Positions 36,541 to 46,012 of a stretch of 64,000 nt of DNA are shown here, piece by piece. The notes beneath the pieces were generated by a model. It was not told the DNA's origin. It searched no databases and saw only the letters and a program-made list of their open reading frames with translations. This stretch comes from Segnochrobactrum spirostomi (GTDB lineage Bacteria; Pseudomonadota; Alphaproteobacteria; Rhizobiales; Segnochrobactraceae), in NCBI RefSeq assembly GCF_009600605.1, contig NZ_VWNA01000003.1, forward strand, positions 744,001-808,000, written 5' to 3'. Positions within the stretch are counted from its first letter, which is position 1. Each line of letters opens with the position of its first letter. Made by a program: the position numbers and the translations under genes.

Positions 36541-36654
36541 GCCGATCTCCACCGTTGCGCTGCGCACCTGGGGCGAACGTACCGGCACCCCGATCCGTTC
36601 CTCAAGCGGCCCCCGCGCCGAGGGCATCACAGCATGCGGCGCCGATCGGCGCGA

Positions 36655-37203
36655 TCATACGAAATGGTGCGAGTCGAAGAGGGAGATGGCCCCTTCGAGC
36701 TCCTTGTGGAGGCGGTGCCAGCGGCGGTCGAGATAGACGAGGGAGTGCATCTCGGGCGGATCGTCGCCCGGCTTGACCTCGCCGCCGAGAAGCTCCGCCG
36801 CCACGAGGGTCGCGCCCTCGATCGGAAGCACGCCGAGCTTCTTGGCGCGGAACCAGGTCGCGACCGACGTGTAGCGCGGCTCGCCGGTCGGCAATCGCTC
36901 CCAGGCGATGTTGGGCCCGAAACGGTCGGCGCCGGTCGATGCGCAGAGCTGGGCGAGTTCGATGTCGGCATAGCGCAACAGGTGGATCACCATGCTCTCC
37001 GCCCGCAGCAGCGGTTCGGACGAGCCCGACCGCATCGACAGGGAGAAGGCGACGATCGGCGGCGCCGCGCTGACCGAGATCAGCGAGGACACCGTCATCG
37101 CGACGGGCCGGTCCCCCGGATCCGCCGTGATCACCGCGACGCCCGCCGGATGACGCCGGAACGCTTCACGGAAGGCATCGGTCATCGGGTTCGGCGCGTT
37201 CAT
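36655..37203 (-). CDS. Flavin reductase of a two-component monooxygenase
   Basis: A 182-residue flavin-reductase-domain protein (GVAVITADPGDRPVAMTVSSLISVSAAPPIVAF is the flavin-binding start). It reduces FMN or FAD with NAD(P)H and supplies it to a partner oxygenase. The acyl-CoA-dehydrogenase-fold monooxygenase gene lies just upstream on the same strand, the standard pair (for example HsaA/HsaB or GraD/GraA). The start is the ATG at 37203; an in-frame ATG lies a few codons inside. Confidence 0.9.
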   Translation of the reverse strand: MNAPNPMTDAFREAFRRHPAGVAVITADPGDRPVAMTVSSLISVSAAPPIVAFSLSMRSGSSEPLLRAESMVIHLLRYADIELAQLCASTGADRFGPNIAWERLPTGEPRYTSVATWFRAKKLGVLPIEGATLVAAELLGGEVKPGDDPPEMHSLVYLDRRWHRLHKELEGAISLFDSHHFV

Positions 37204-37279
37204 GGCAAGCCTGATCGGTTGATGGCGGAGGAACCCGCCCGAGAATGGGGGCCGGGCAGCGACCTGCCCGGCCCGCGGC

Positions 37280-38500
37280 TCATTTCCGCTCAATGAGATC
37301 GTAGAACTGCCAGACCCGGTCGCCCCACAGTCCGCCGATGTCGCGGCCGGCCGAGGTGACGATCGACGGCGCGATGGTGAAGTGGTTCGCCGCCACCAGC
37401 ATCTCGCGCATCGTGCGCTGGATCACGCCGGCCCGAAGCCCGGCGCCGCCCGAGGCGCGATAGGCGAAGTTGCAGATGTCGACGCCGGCCTCGTGGATCT
37501 CCGACTTCGCGAGATGGACGAGGCTGATCTGGCGCGTCGAGACATTGGTGCCCGCCTCGACGGTCGCCTCGATGTCGCGCCACACCTCGAAGACGAAGGC
37601 GCGGGCCGCGCGATAGCGCGCCTCGGAGCGCCCGTAATCGTACCAGAACTTCTCGCTCTCGCCGATCAGCCCGGCCCGGCCCGACTTCGACCGGGCGAAC
37701 TTCGCGATCTCGTCCAGCATGCGGCGACCGGTGCCGAGCGCCCAGCCGGTGTGGCCGATGGCGGCGAGGCCGACGACGCCGAGGCTGAACAGCTCCTTGA
37801 GACGCTGCGGCGGCGCAGTCAGGATCGGGAAGACGAGATCCTCGGCGATGAAGACGTCGTTCGCCGCATAATCGATGCTGCCGGTGCCGCCGAGACCGAG
37901 CACCTCCCAATTGCCGAGCTGCTGGTGATCGGCAATCGGCGCGTGGGCGCACATGACGATGACGTTGCCGTTCTCATCCTTGGCGGGCTTGCCGGTACCG
38001 TCGTCGACGAAGCAGGCGCTGTGGGTGTAGGTGGCGTGGCTGAAGCCGCTGCCGTAGCTCCACTTGCCGGTCAGGAGATAGCCGCCCTCGGTCTTCCTCA
38101 GCATGCCGAGCGGCGCGCCCTGGCCCGAGAAGCGGTTGTCGGTGCCGGGCGCGAACAGGCGCTCCACGGCGCTGTCGGGCAGGAAGGCCGCGGACATCGC
38201 GCCGATGCAGGTGTGCACCATGGACACCCAGCCGGCCGAGCCGGACCACCAGGTGATCGCCGCGATGAGTTCGAGCACCTGCGTCGGCGGCAATTGCGCG
38301 CCGCCGAGCGCCTCGGTCGCGAGCACATGGGACATCCGCAGGGGCTTCAGCGCCTCGAAGCTCTCCTTCGTGAGTTCCTTGTTGCGCTCGTCGGCGTCCG
38401 CGTTGGCCTCGAGGATGGGGCCGATTTCCTCGATCTTCTTCAAGAGATCGCGGTAATCGACGGTCTCCCCCCAATAATTGTGCCTGATGGGTTTGTTCAT
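37280..38500 (-). CDS. Flavin-dependent aromatic hydroxylase of the acyl-CoA dehydrogenase fold
   Basis: A 406-residue oxygenase component of the HsaA/HpaB-C2/DszC class: helical N-terminal domain, central beta domain (GYLLTGKWSYGSGFSHATY) and C-terminal helical bundle. It uses reduced flavin from the partner reductase to hydroxylate a phenol. Comparable enzymes include resorcinol hydroxylase GraD, which yields hydroxyquinol; that fits the intradiol dioxygenases and maleylacetate reductase in this operon. Substrate is inferred, not proven. Confidence 0.85.
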   Translation of the reverse strand: MNKPIRHNYWGETVDYRDLLKKIEEIGPILEANADADERNKELTKESFEALKPLRMSHVLATEALGGAQLPPTQVLELIAAITWWSGSAGWVSMVHTCIGAMSAAFLPDSAVERLFAPGTDNRFSGQGAPLGMLRKTEGGYLLTGKWSYGSGFSHATYTHSACFVDDGTGKPAKDENGNVIVMCAHAPIADHQQLGNWEVLGLGGTGSIDYAANDVFIAEDLVFPILTAPPQRLKELFSLGVVGLAAIGHTGWALGTGRRMLDEIAKFARSKSGRAGLIGESEKFWYDYGRSEARYRAARAFVFEVWRDIEATVEAGTNVSTRQISLVHLAKSEIHEAGVDICNFAYRASGGAGLRAGVIQRTMREMLVAANHFTIAPSIVTSAGRDIGGLWGDRVWQFYDLIERK

Positions 38501-38523
38501 GGCGTCTCCTCCCTGTTCTTGGT

Positions 38524-39312
38524 TCAGCCGGCGAGAAAATCGCCGATCGTCTTAAGAGTATCGGGCCGCTCCTGCAGCACGAGATGGCCGGCGCCTTCGA
38601 CCAGCAGGATCTTCGCGTTCGGCAGCGCCTCGACCCAAAGCGGCACCTGGCTCGCCGGCACGAGGCGATCCTTGCTACCCCAGACCACGAGGGCGGGATT
38701 GGTGATGCGGTTCAGGAAGCGCCGCAGGTTGGGGTGACCCATGCCGAACGGGGCGAGCACCCGGCCGAGCGTCTCGCCTTCGCGCGCCCGATCGGCGCCG
38801 AAGCGTTCGGCGAAGGCGAGATCGGTTCCATCGGGGAAGTAGCGCAGCGCGACGGTGACGTCGTGGGCGAGATAAGCCGGCAGATCCGTCGGGGCGAGCG
38901 ACCCGAGATCGGTCGCCGGATGGGCCGGATCGTTGAGGCCCGCGGGCGCCACCAGCACGACCTTGTCGAAGCGCTCGCGGGCGAGCGCCGCCAGCTCCGT
39001 CGCCATCCAGCCGCCCATGGAGAAGCCCATGAGGTGGGGCTTTTCGGTGAGCGCGAGCGCATCAAGCAGGTTCAGATAGTGCAGCACCATGTCGGCCATG
39101 CCGGCGATGTGCGGCGCGTCGCCGGAGAAGCCGAACCCGGGATGGCTCGGCACCAGCACCCGGAAGCGGTCGGCGAGCCCCTCGGCGAAGTCGAAGCCTT
39201 CGAGCGTCGCCGCGCCGTGGAGAACCAGGACCGGCTTGCCTTGGCCGATCGCCTTCACGACGGTCCGGACGCCGCCGATGTCGTATTCATGAGTTTCGAA
39301 CGAGACGGCCAA
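38524..39312 (-). CDS. Alpha/beta hydrolase of the aromatic operon
   Basis: A 262-residue hydrolase: oxyanion LHGAA, nucleophile Ser98 in GFSMGG, acid Asp in WGSKDRLVP and His in EGAGHLV. It resembles meta-cleavage-product hydrolases and enol-lactonases. It is tightly placed between the hydroxylase and an alcohol dehydrogenase (11-bp and 24-bp gaps), so it acts in the same pathway, perhaps on an ester or ring-cleavage product. Confidence 0.88.
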   Translation of the reverse strand: MAVSFETHEYDIGGVRTVVKAIGQGKPVLVLHGAATLEGFDFAEGLADRFRVLVPSHPGFGFSGDAPHIAGMADMVLHYLNLLDALALTEKPHLMGFSMGGWMATELAALARERFDKVVLVAPAGLNDPAHPATDLGSLAPTDLPAYLAHDVTVALRYFPDGTDLAFAERFGADRAREGETLGRVLAPFGMGHPNLRRFLNRITNPALVVWGSKDRLVPASQVPLWVEALPNAKILLVEGAGHLVLQERPDTLKTIGDFLAG

Positions 39313-39322
39313 TGCTTCCTCC

Positions 39323-40339
39323 TCAGGAAAGTTCGGGTTCGATCAGGACCTTGCACTGCGTCGTCCGGCGTCTCAGGCCCTCGAAGACCTGCGGGACGGG
39401 CGAGAGGTCGATGCGATCGGTGATGAGCGCCTGCGGCGCGAACGGCCCGCCCCGCAGCGCGTCGAGCGCGACGCCGAATTCGGCCCGCTGATCGAAGAAG
39501 ACGGAGAACAGCAGGTTCACCTCCTTCGACAGCGCGACGAAGGGATCCCAGGTGTCGCCGCCGATGCAGAGCCCGACGCCGACGACCGTGCCTTGCAGTC
39601 GCACCCCGGAGACGGCGGCGCCGAGCAGGCCGCGCTTGCCGACGCATTCGAAGACGATGTCCGGCGGCCCATCCGACAGCTCGGCGAGATTTTCGGCGAG
39701 CCGGTCACCCGAAAGCGCGAAGCCGGTCGCGCCGAGCGCGATGGCACGCTCTTTCTGATGATCGTGGAGATCGGCGACGACGACCCGGGCGGCGCCGAGG
39801 CGGCGCGCCCAGAAGGCGACCAGAAGCCCGATCGGGCCTGCTCCGAGGATGGCGACGCGGTCGCCGGGCTTCATGCCCGAGCGCACGACGCAGTGGAGGG
39901 CCACGGAGAGCGGTTCGGCGAGTGCGCCGTCCGAGAGCGCGACCTCGTCGGGCAGCACGCGGCATTGCCGCGCCGCCGCGATCGCATATTCGGCATAGCC
40001 GCCGCCGATGAGGACCATATCCGGACAGCGCGCGGGATCGCCGCGGCGGCAGGCGGCGCAGTGGCCGCAGCCGCGCATCGGAACGACGGCGACGCGGTCG
40101 CCGATCGCGAGGTCCGAGACGCCGGCCCCCTTTGCGACCACCTCGCCGGCGAACTCGTGCCCGAGCACGAAGCCGCTGCCGATCCCGAACGGGACGGGGT
40201 CTTCGGTGATGTGGAGATCGCTGCCGCAGATGCCGCAGGCCGCCACGCGCAGCACCACCTCGTCCCCGGCGGGGCTGGGGTCCGGGACGGGGCCGATCCG
40301 AAGCGGGCTGCCAACGGCGTCGAAGATCGCGGCTCTCAT
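39323..40339 (-). CDS. Zinc-binding medium-chain alcohol dehydrogenase
   Basis: A 338-residue MDR enzyme. Catalytic zinc: CGICGSD and GHEFAGE. Structural zinc Cys: CGHCAACRRGDPARC. Rossmann motif: GAGPIG, followed by Asp in VADLHD, so NAD is preferred. It resembles threonine/sorbitol dehydrogenase-type enzymes. In this operon it probably oxidises a side-chain alcohol of the imported aromatic. Confidence 0.88.
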   Translation of the reverse strand: MRAAIFDAVGSPLRIGPVPDPSPAGDEVVLRVAACGICGSDLHITEDPVPFGIGSGFVLGHEFAGEVVAKGAGVSDLAIGDRVAVVPMRGCGHCAACRRGDPARCPDMVLIGGGYAEYAIAAARQCRVLPDEVALSDGALAEPLSVALHCVVRSGMKPGDRVAILGAGPIGLLVAFWARRLGAARVVVADLHDHQKERAIALGATGFALSGDRLAENLAELSDGPPDIVFECVGKRGLLGAAVSGVRLQGTVVGVGLCIGGDTWDPFVALSKEVNLLFSVFFDQRAEFGVALDALRGGPFAPQALITDRIDLSPVPQVFEGLRRRTTQCKVLIEPELS

Positions 40340-40351
40340 GGCGTTCGTCCT

Positions 40352-41380
40352 TCAGCGGTCGGGATTGACGAGGGTGCGGCGGATCGGAAACCAGGGCGCA
40401 TCCCACCGCTGAGACACGAGTCCCCAGATGCCTTTGCGGGCATAGAGGGCGACGAGCAGCGTCATCAGGCCGAGCACCACGAAATAGGTCGCGCCGTATT
40501 CGCCGAACCAGCGATCGGCGACGAAGAAGATCAGCGAGCCGATCAGCACGCCCTCGATGGAGCCGATGCCGCCGATCATCACGATGAAGATCGCGACGTT
40601 CGCCCACATCGGATCGAAGGCGGAGGGTGGATTGATGCGCAGTTGCGCCATGAAATAGACGGCGCCCGCGAGCCCGCAGCCGACGGCGGCCGCGAGATAG
40701 ATCAGGAACCGCAGCCTCGGCACGTTGACGCCCTGGCTCGCCGCCGCGACGGGATTGTCGCGCATCGCGATGAGCGCGAGGCCGAAGCGCGAGCGCAGCA
40801 GCCAATAGCTGCCGCCGAGCGTGACGAGCAGCATGAAGACGCAGAGCAGCGACATCGCCACGTTCCGCTCGAAGCCGGAATAATCCTTCATGACGCGCAG
40901 CGACATGCCGGCCCCGGAATTGACCAGCGGCAGGTTCGAGGCGACGAGCCGGAACACCTCGGCGACGACCCAGGTACCGATCGAGAAATAGGGGCCGTCC
41001 AGACGGTGCAGCAGGAAATAGAGCGGCACGGCGAGTACCGCCGGCACCAGGAGCGACAGGAAGATGGCGAGGAACGGGTTCACCCCGAAGGTCTGGGCGA
41101 GCACGAAGAGCCCATAGCCGGCGGCGCCCATGAAGGCCTGTTGGCCGACCGAGACCAGCCCGGCATAGCCGGCGAGCAGGTTCCACATCTGCGCCACCGC
41201 AATGTAGCAGCAGAGCTCGAGCAGCATGCGGATCGTGCCGGTCGTGGCCCACCAGGGCATCAGCGCCAGCCCGACGAGGGCCAGCACGGCGAGCGTCATG
41301 GCGATGCGCCCCGAAAGGGTCTGCCGTCGGACGATGACGTCCGGCGCAGCGACGAACCCGGGCTGTGAGATCGCGGTCAT
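40352..41380 (-). CDS. Branched-chain-type ABC permease LivM (importer 1)
   Basis: Membrane protein of about 342 residues with the LivM domain (AQMWNLLAGYAGLVSVGQQAFMGAAGYG) and eight or more helices. Many catabolic operons use Liv-type importers for aromatic acids instead of amino acids. The ATG at 41380 is favoured: AAGGGC sits about 7 bp upstream, while the ATG 6 bp earlier is too close to it. It overlaps the livH stop region. Confidence 0.9.
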   Translation of the reverse strand: MTAISQPGFVAAPDVIVRRQTLSGRIAMTLAVLALVGLALMPWWATTGTIRMLLELCCYIAVAQMWNLLAGYAGLVSVGQQAFMGAAGYGLFVLAQTFGVNPFLAIFLSLLVPAVLAVPLYFLLHRLDGPYFSIGTWVVAEVFRLVASNLPLVNSGAGMSLRVMKDYSGFERNVAMSLLCVFMLLVTLGGSYWLLRSRFGLALIAMRDNPVAAASQGVNVPRLRFLIYLAAAVGCGLAGAVYFMAQLRINPPSAFDPMWANVAIFIVMIGGIGSIEGVLIGSLIFFVADRWFGEYGATYFVVLGLMTLLVALYARKGIWGLVSQRWDAPWFPIRRTLVNPDR

Positions 41381-41382
41381 AA

Positions 41383-42240
41383 TCATGCCCTTCCGAACAG
41401 GCCCTGCGGGCGGGTCGCCAGCACGATCAGGAAGACGAGATGGCCGGCGAGCACGCCGATGCCGGGATCGATGCGAAAGCCGATGCCCTGGGAGACACCG
41501 AGCACCATCGAGCCGATGAACGCGCCCCAGATGGAGCCCATCCCACCGATAATCACCGCCTCGAAGGCATAGATGAGCTGTGACGGCCCGTCGGCCGGGG
41601 CAACCGTGGAGCGCAGCGCCTGGAACACCGCCGCGAAGCCGAGGATGCCGACCGCGACCGCCGTCGCCAGCGCATAGACCGTGCGCGGGTTGATGCCGGT
41701 CATCGCCGCCGCCTCGACGTCGGCCGCCGCGGCGCGGAGCGCCCGTCCGAAACGCGTGCGCTTGAGCATCAGATCGAGCCCGCCGGTGAGGCCGGTCGCG
41801 ACTGCGAGCACGATCAGCGGTAAGAGCCCGATATAGAGGCCGCCGATGTCGATCGACTGGCTTTCGAGGCCGCCGCCCGGCAGCGACCGGCTGTTCGCCG
41901 ACCAGATCTGCAGCATGAGGTTCTGCAGCGCGATCGAGAGCCCGAACGTGGCGATCAGCGAGGGCAAGGGATCGCTGCCGACGACCTTGTTGAGGATCGC
42001 CTTCTGCAGGAGCCAGCCCATGATCACCGCGAGCGGCACCAGGATGAGGAGGACCGTGACCGGCGCGAGCCCCCAGGCCGTCGCCATCGAGATGCCGACC
42101 AGCGACAGCAGGATCACGAGATCGCCGTGACTGATGTTGACGATACGCATGACGCCGAACATCAGCGCCATGCCGAGCGCATATTGGGCATACATCCCAC
42201 CGAGCAGGATGCCCTGCACCACCGCGTCAAACCATTCCAT
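41383..42240 (-). CDS. Branched-chain-type ABC permease LivH (importer 1)
   Basis: A 285-residue membrane protein with the LivH signature (GGMYAQYALGMALMFGVMRIVNISHGDL) and about eight helices. The start at 42240 has GGAG 7 bp upstream and overlaps the livF end by 14 bp. Forms the channel with the LivM protein. Confidence 0.9.
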   Translation of the reverse strand: MEWFDAVVQGILLGGMYAQYALGMALMFGVMRIVNISHGDLVILLSLVGISMATAWGLAPVTVLLILVPLAVIMGWLLQKAILNKVVGSDPLPSLIATFGLSIALQNLMLQIWSANSRSLPGGGLESQSIDIGGLYIGLLPLIVLAVATGLTGGLDLMLKRTRFGRALRAAAADVEAAAMTGINPRTVYALATAVAVGILGFAAVFQALRSTVAPADGPSQLIYAFEAVIIGGMGSIWGAFIGSMVLGVSQGIGFRIDPGIGVLAGHLVFLIVLATRPQGLFGRA

Positions 42241-42988
42241 GATCTGCTCCAACGTGGTGGCCCGCGCCGAAATAGGCTTCGGCGATGCGATCGCGGGTGA
42301 TGTCGGCGGAGCGGCCGGCAAGCGTGACGCGGCCTTCCAGCATGCAATAGAGGCGGTCCGACGCGGACTGCGCGAGGCCGACGTCCTGCTCGACGACGAT
42401 GACAGCGGTGCCGACGGCGCGAATCTCGGGCAGCGCGGCGTAGATCTCGCGGATGACCTTGGGCGCGAGGCCGAGGCTGATCTCGTCGCAGAGCAGCACC
42501 CGCGGCTGACACAAGAGCGCCCGGCCGATCGCGACCATCTGCTGCTGTCCGCCGGACAGGCTCTGCACCGGCGTTCGCGCCTTCTCCTTCAGAATCGGAA
42601 AGAGCTGGTGCAGGCGCTCGAGCGACCATCCGCCGCTCGCCCCGGCCCGCGCGGCCTGATCCATGGCGACGCGCAGATTGTCCTCGACCGACATGCCGAC
42701 GAACAGGCGGCGCCCCTCCGGCACGATGGCGACGCCCTTGCGCACCATCCGGTCGGTCTGCGTCCCGCCGACCGGCTCGCCGTCGAGCCGCACCATGTCG
42801 CGGGAGACCGGCAGGAGGCCCATGATCGCGCGCAGAAAGGTCGATTTACCGGCGCCGTTCGCGCCGATCAGCGCAACGGCTTCGCCCTGATGGAGCTCGG
42901 TGTCGATGCCGTAGAGCGCCTGGAAATCGCCGTAACGCGCGACGAGCCCGTGGGTCGACAGAACCGGGGTGGAGCCAGCGGCCGTCAT
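42227..42988 (-). CDS. Branched-chain-type ABC ATPase LivF (importer 1)
   Basis: A 253-residue ATPase: Walker A GANGAGKST, signature LSGGQQQMV, Walker B LLCDEISLGL. The last is typical of LivF, which has ISLGLAP after Walker B. Overlaps livG by 4 bp and livH by 14 bp. Confidence 0.92.
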   Translation of the reverse strand: MTAAGSTPVLSTHGLVARYGDFQALYGIDTELHQGEAVALIGANGAGKSTFLRAIMGLLPVSRDMVRLDGEPVGGTQTDRMVRKGVAIVPEGRRLFVGMSVEDNLRVAMDQAARAGASGGWSLERLHQLFPILKEKARTPVQSLSGGQQQMVAIGRALLCQPRVLLCDEISLGLAPKVIREIYAALPEIRAVGTAVIVVEQDVGLAQSASDRLYCMLEGRVTLAGRSADITRDRIAEAYFGAGHHVGADHGMV

Positions 42989-43712
42989 GCCTCGATCCCC
43001 ATATAGACGCGCTTCACCTCGGGCAGTGCGATCACCTCGGCCGGGACCCCCTCGGCGATCTTCTCGCCGAAGTTCAGCACCATGAGCCGGTCGGCGACCG
43101 CGAGCAGTGCGTGGAGGACGTGTTCGATCCAGACGATGGTGACGCCGCGGTCGCGGATGCGCCGCACCAGCGCGACCAGCGCCTTCGATTCCTCGTCGGT
43201 CAGCCCGCCGGCGATCTCGTCGAGCAGCAGGAGCTTCGGGTCGGAGGCGAGCGCGCGGGCGAGTTCGAGGCGCTTGCGGTCGAGCAGGGTCAGCGCACCG
43301 GCCTGCTTGTTGGCCTTGTCGCTGAGCTCGCAGTCGCGCAACACGCCCGCGCAGAAGGCATAGCTCTGCCGCTCCGAGCGGCCGCCCCCGAAGGCGGCGG
43401 CCACCAGGAGATTTTCGAACGTCGTCATCCCCGCATAGGGGCGCGGCACCTGATAGGTGCGGCCGATCCCCATCTTGCAGCGGCGGAACGGCGGCTCGCC
43501 GCGCAGGGGGTTCCGGCGAGTTTGATCTCCCCGCCGGAGGTCTTCATGTCACCGCTGATCATGTTGAACAGCGTCGTCTTGCCCGCACCGTTCGGGCCAA
43601 GAATGCCGAGCACCTCGCCGCGTCTCACGTCGAAGCTGATCTCGTGCAGAACGCGGACGGCGCCGAAGGATTTCGACACGCTACGCGCTTCCAGCAGGCG
43701 TTCTCCATCCAT
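42985..43712 (-). CDS. Branched-chain-type ABC ATPase LivG (importer 1, one frameshift)
   Basis: ATPase of about 242 residues when repaired: Walker A GPNGAGKTT, the KMGIGRTYQVPRPYAGMT Q-loop region, the signature-like LTLLDRKRLELAR and Walker B LLLLDEIAGGL. The frame shifts at the 5-G run 43506-43510 (plus strand). One extra base joins LAGTPL to RGEPPFRRCKMGIGR, the normal LivG sequence. The ATG at 43712 has GGAGGG 8 bp upstream. The paralogous livG of importer 2 is intact and gives the same spacing. Confidence 0.9.
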
Positions 43713-43742
43713 CACTGAACCCTCCGCGTCCCTCCTTTCAAC

Positions 43743-45053
43743 TCAGGGCCACTGGATCGGTTGGATCTTCTGCTGGGGCTTGAAGAGCTGGTTGACGGAG
43801 TTGTCGACGATCTTCAGGTCGTAGGGCCACTTCTCGCCCTTCACCCATTGCCCTCCGAAGATCGGCGTCTTGCAGACGTTCTTGTGCGGCTGGCCGTCGA
43901 ACTTGATGTGGCCGACGAGGGATTCGAGGTCCGTCGCCGCCATCGCGTCCCGCACGGACTCACGGCTGGTCGGATCGGAGGCCCGCTTCAGGATGTCGAT
44001 CGCGACTTCGAGCAAGGCGTGAGAATAGCCGAGCGGCTGCGTCCACTGGTGCTTGGTGTCGGCCTCCCATTGGTCGGCGAGCTGGCGGCTGGTCTCGCCA
44101 GTCAGCGACGACTTGAAGGGGAAGGCCGGGGTCCACCAGACCTCGGACGACATGCCGTTGCCGAGAGGGCCCATCGCCTCCACGCCGCTCGGGAACAGCA
44201 GCGCCGCCGCAACCGTGATCGCCTTGGGCTTGAAGCCCTGCTGGTTGCACTGGGTGACGAAGGTCTTGAGATCGTCGGGATAGGTGATGCCGCCGATGAT
44301 CTCGCAGCCGTTCTTCTTGAACTCCGCGATCTGCGCGGAAAAGTCGTTGGTGCGCGGCTGGAAATAGCCGGGCACGAAGACCTCGTAGCCGGCCTTCTTG
44401 GTCGGGACCGGCAGACCGTATTCGTCGTTACCCCAGGTCTCGCCGTCGATGTTCTGGGGGAACAGCATCCCGACCTTCTTGTTGGTCTCGAGGCCGTTCC
44501 AGATCCCGACGAAGGTGTTGAGCGCCTCGTCGAGCCCCCAGAAGAAATGATAGGTCCAATCGAAGGTCTGCTTGCCACCCCCACGCGGGAAGACGACGGC
44601 CTGCCAGGGCGCCCCGGCCGAAAGGCAGGGGGTCTCGTAGAGCTCCGCCTGCTCCGCCGACGGCAGGATGGTGTCGGTCGTCGAGGCGGGAAGCAGCAGT
44701 TGGATCTCGTCGTTCAGGATGAGATTGCCGGCGATTTCCGACGCCTTGTTCGGATTGGATTGGCTATCGCGGCCGAGGAGCTCGATCTCGTAGGTCTTAC
44801 CGTTGTTGGCGGTGAGCTTGCCGCCGAGCACGGCCCGGACCTTGTCCAGCATATAGCCGTCGGTCTGCCCGAAGAGCGCGAGCGGCCCCGTGGTCGGGCT
44901 GATGTAACCGACCTTGATCTTGCCCGCGGTCTCGGCGCGGGCGTAGCGCGGCAACGCCAGAGTGCTCGCCGCGGCGCCGGCGGCGAGACCCTGCAACACG
45001 GTGCGACGCGTGGGCCGAACGCCGGATCGAACGATCTTATTGTAGTACGTCAT
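43743..45053 (-). CDS. Liv-type substrate-binding protein (importer 1), Tat signal
   Basis: A 436-residue periplasmic receptor: twin-arginine signal (PTRRTVLQGLAAGAAAS), then a Peripla_BP_6 fold (KIKVGYISPTTGPLALFGQ). It shares long similar segments with the second receptor (QQGFKPKAITVA, MSSEVWW, FPFKSSLTGE), so the two are old paralogs. ATG 45053 is preferred, with GGGAGGA about 8 bp upstream. Ligand is probably an aromatic acid, from operon context. Confidence 0.9.
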   Translation of the reverse strand: MTYYNKIVRSGVRPTRRTVLQGLAAGAAASTLALPRYARAETAGKIKVGYISPTTGPLALFGQTDGYMLDKVRAVLGGKLTANNGKTYEIELLGRDSQSNPNKASEIAGNLILNDEIQLLLPASTTDTILPSAEQAELYETPCLSAGAPWQAVVFPRGGGKQTFDWTYHFFWGLDEALNTFVGIWNGLETNKKVGMLFPQNIDGETWGNDEYGLPVPTKKAGYEVFVPGYFQPRTNDFSAQIAEFKKNGCEIIGGITYPDDLKTFVTQCNQQGFKPKAITVAAALLFPSGVEAMGPLGNGMSSEVWWTPAFPFKSSLTGETSRQLADQWEADTKHQWTQPLGYSHALLEVAIDILKRASDPTSRESVRDAMAATDLESLVGHIKFDGQPHKNVCKTPIFGGQWVKGEKWPYDLKIVDNSVNQLFKPQQKIQPIQWP

Positions 45054-45139
45054 TTTCATTCCTCCCTGGAAAGTCCGCCATTTTTGGCTGGGTCTTGTCT
45101 CGGAGACGGTCCGCCCTCGCGGACGGGCCGTCGGGATGG

Positions 45140-45958
45140 TCAGGTCATGCGGGTCAGCGCTCCCCCGTCGATGACGATCAGCGAGCCGGTGAAGAGGGAA
45201 CCGGCCGGCGAGGCGAGCAGCAGAGCGAGGCCCTTGATGTCCTCGACGTCCCCGATGCGGCCGATCAGCGACTGGCTCTCGAAGGCCGCGCGATCCGCCT
45301 TGTTGCGCAGCCGGCCGCCCGCGATGTTGGTAATGAAGGGCCCGGGCAGGATCGCATTGACGCGGATGCCGTAGGCGCCGAGCTCCATCGCCATGTGGCG
45401 GACGAAATGGTTCACCGCAGCCTTGGCCGGCATGTAGGACGTGCCGACGATGCTCTCGTTGATCATCGAGGCGATCGACGAGGTGACGATGATCTCGCCC
45501 CCGCCCGCCGGCTTCATGTGGCGGACGGCGCTTTTCACGGTGACGTAGACCGAGGTCAGGTTGAGTTCGATGCCGCGATCCCATTGCTCGTCGGGAATGG
45601 TCTCGATCGCGCCGGCCGGGTTGCGCTCGCCCGTCGGCGTGTTGAAGCCGGGGCCGGGATCGATGCCGGCGTTGGCGAACACCGTGTCGATGCGGCCGTA
45701 GCGGGCGGCGACCGCGTCGAAGGCGGCAGCCATGCCGGGTCGGTCGCTGACGTCAACGACATCGCCCGACACGTCCCAACCCTTCCCCGTCATGTCGGCC
45801 ACGACGCGGGTGAGACCCTCGCGGTCGATGTCGAAGATGGCGACCCGCGCGCCATGCTCGGCCATGATCTCGGCATAGGCTCGCCCGATGCCGGAGGCGC
45901 CGCCGGTGACGATCACCGACTTGCCCCGGACATCGAACATCGTCTCAAGCGCGGCCAT
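45140..45958 (-). CDS. Short-chain dehydrogenase/reductase
   Basis: A 272-residue classical SDR: cofactor motif TGGASGIG (18-25), NAG near 97, catalytic Ser about 161-164, Tyr175 and Lys179 in SYMPAKAAV. Asp after the second strand (IFDIDR) favours NAD. It could oxidise a side-chain or dihydrodiol intermediate of the aromatic pathway. GGAGG lies 7 bp before the chosen ATG. Confidence 0.9.
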   Translation of the reverse strand: MAALETMFDVRGKSVIVTGGASGIGRAYAEIMAEHGARVAIFDIDREGLTRVVADMTGKGWDVSGDVVDVSDRPGMAAAFDAVAARYGRIDTVFANAGIDPGPGFNTPTGERNPAGAIETIPDEQWDRGIELNLTSVYVTVKSAVRHMKPAGGGEIIVTSSIASMINESIVGTSYMPAKAAVNHFVRHMAMELGAYGIRVNAILPGPFITNIAGGRLRNKADRAAFESQSLIGRIGDVEDIKGLALLLASPAGSLFTGSLIVIDGGALTRMT

Positions 45959-46012
45959 TCCTATCCTCCCTGGTTCTTGTCGTTCAGCACGCGCCTCTTC
46001 GGGCGCTTGCAC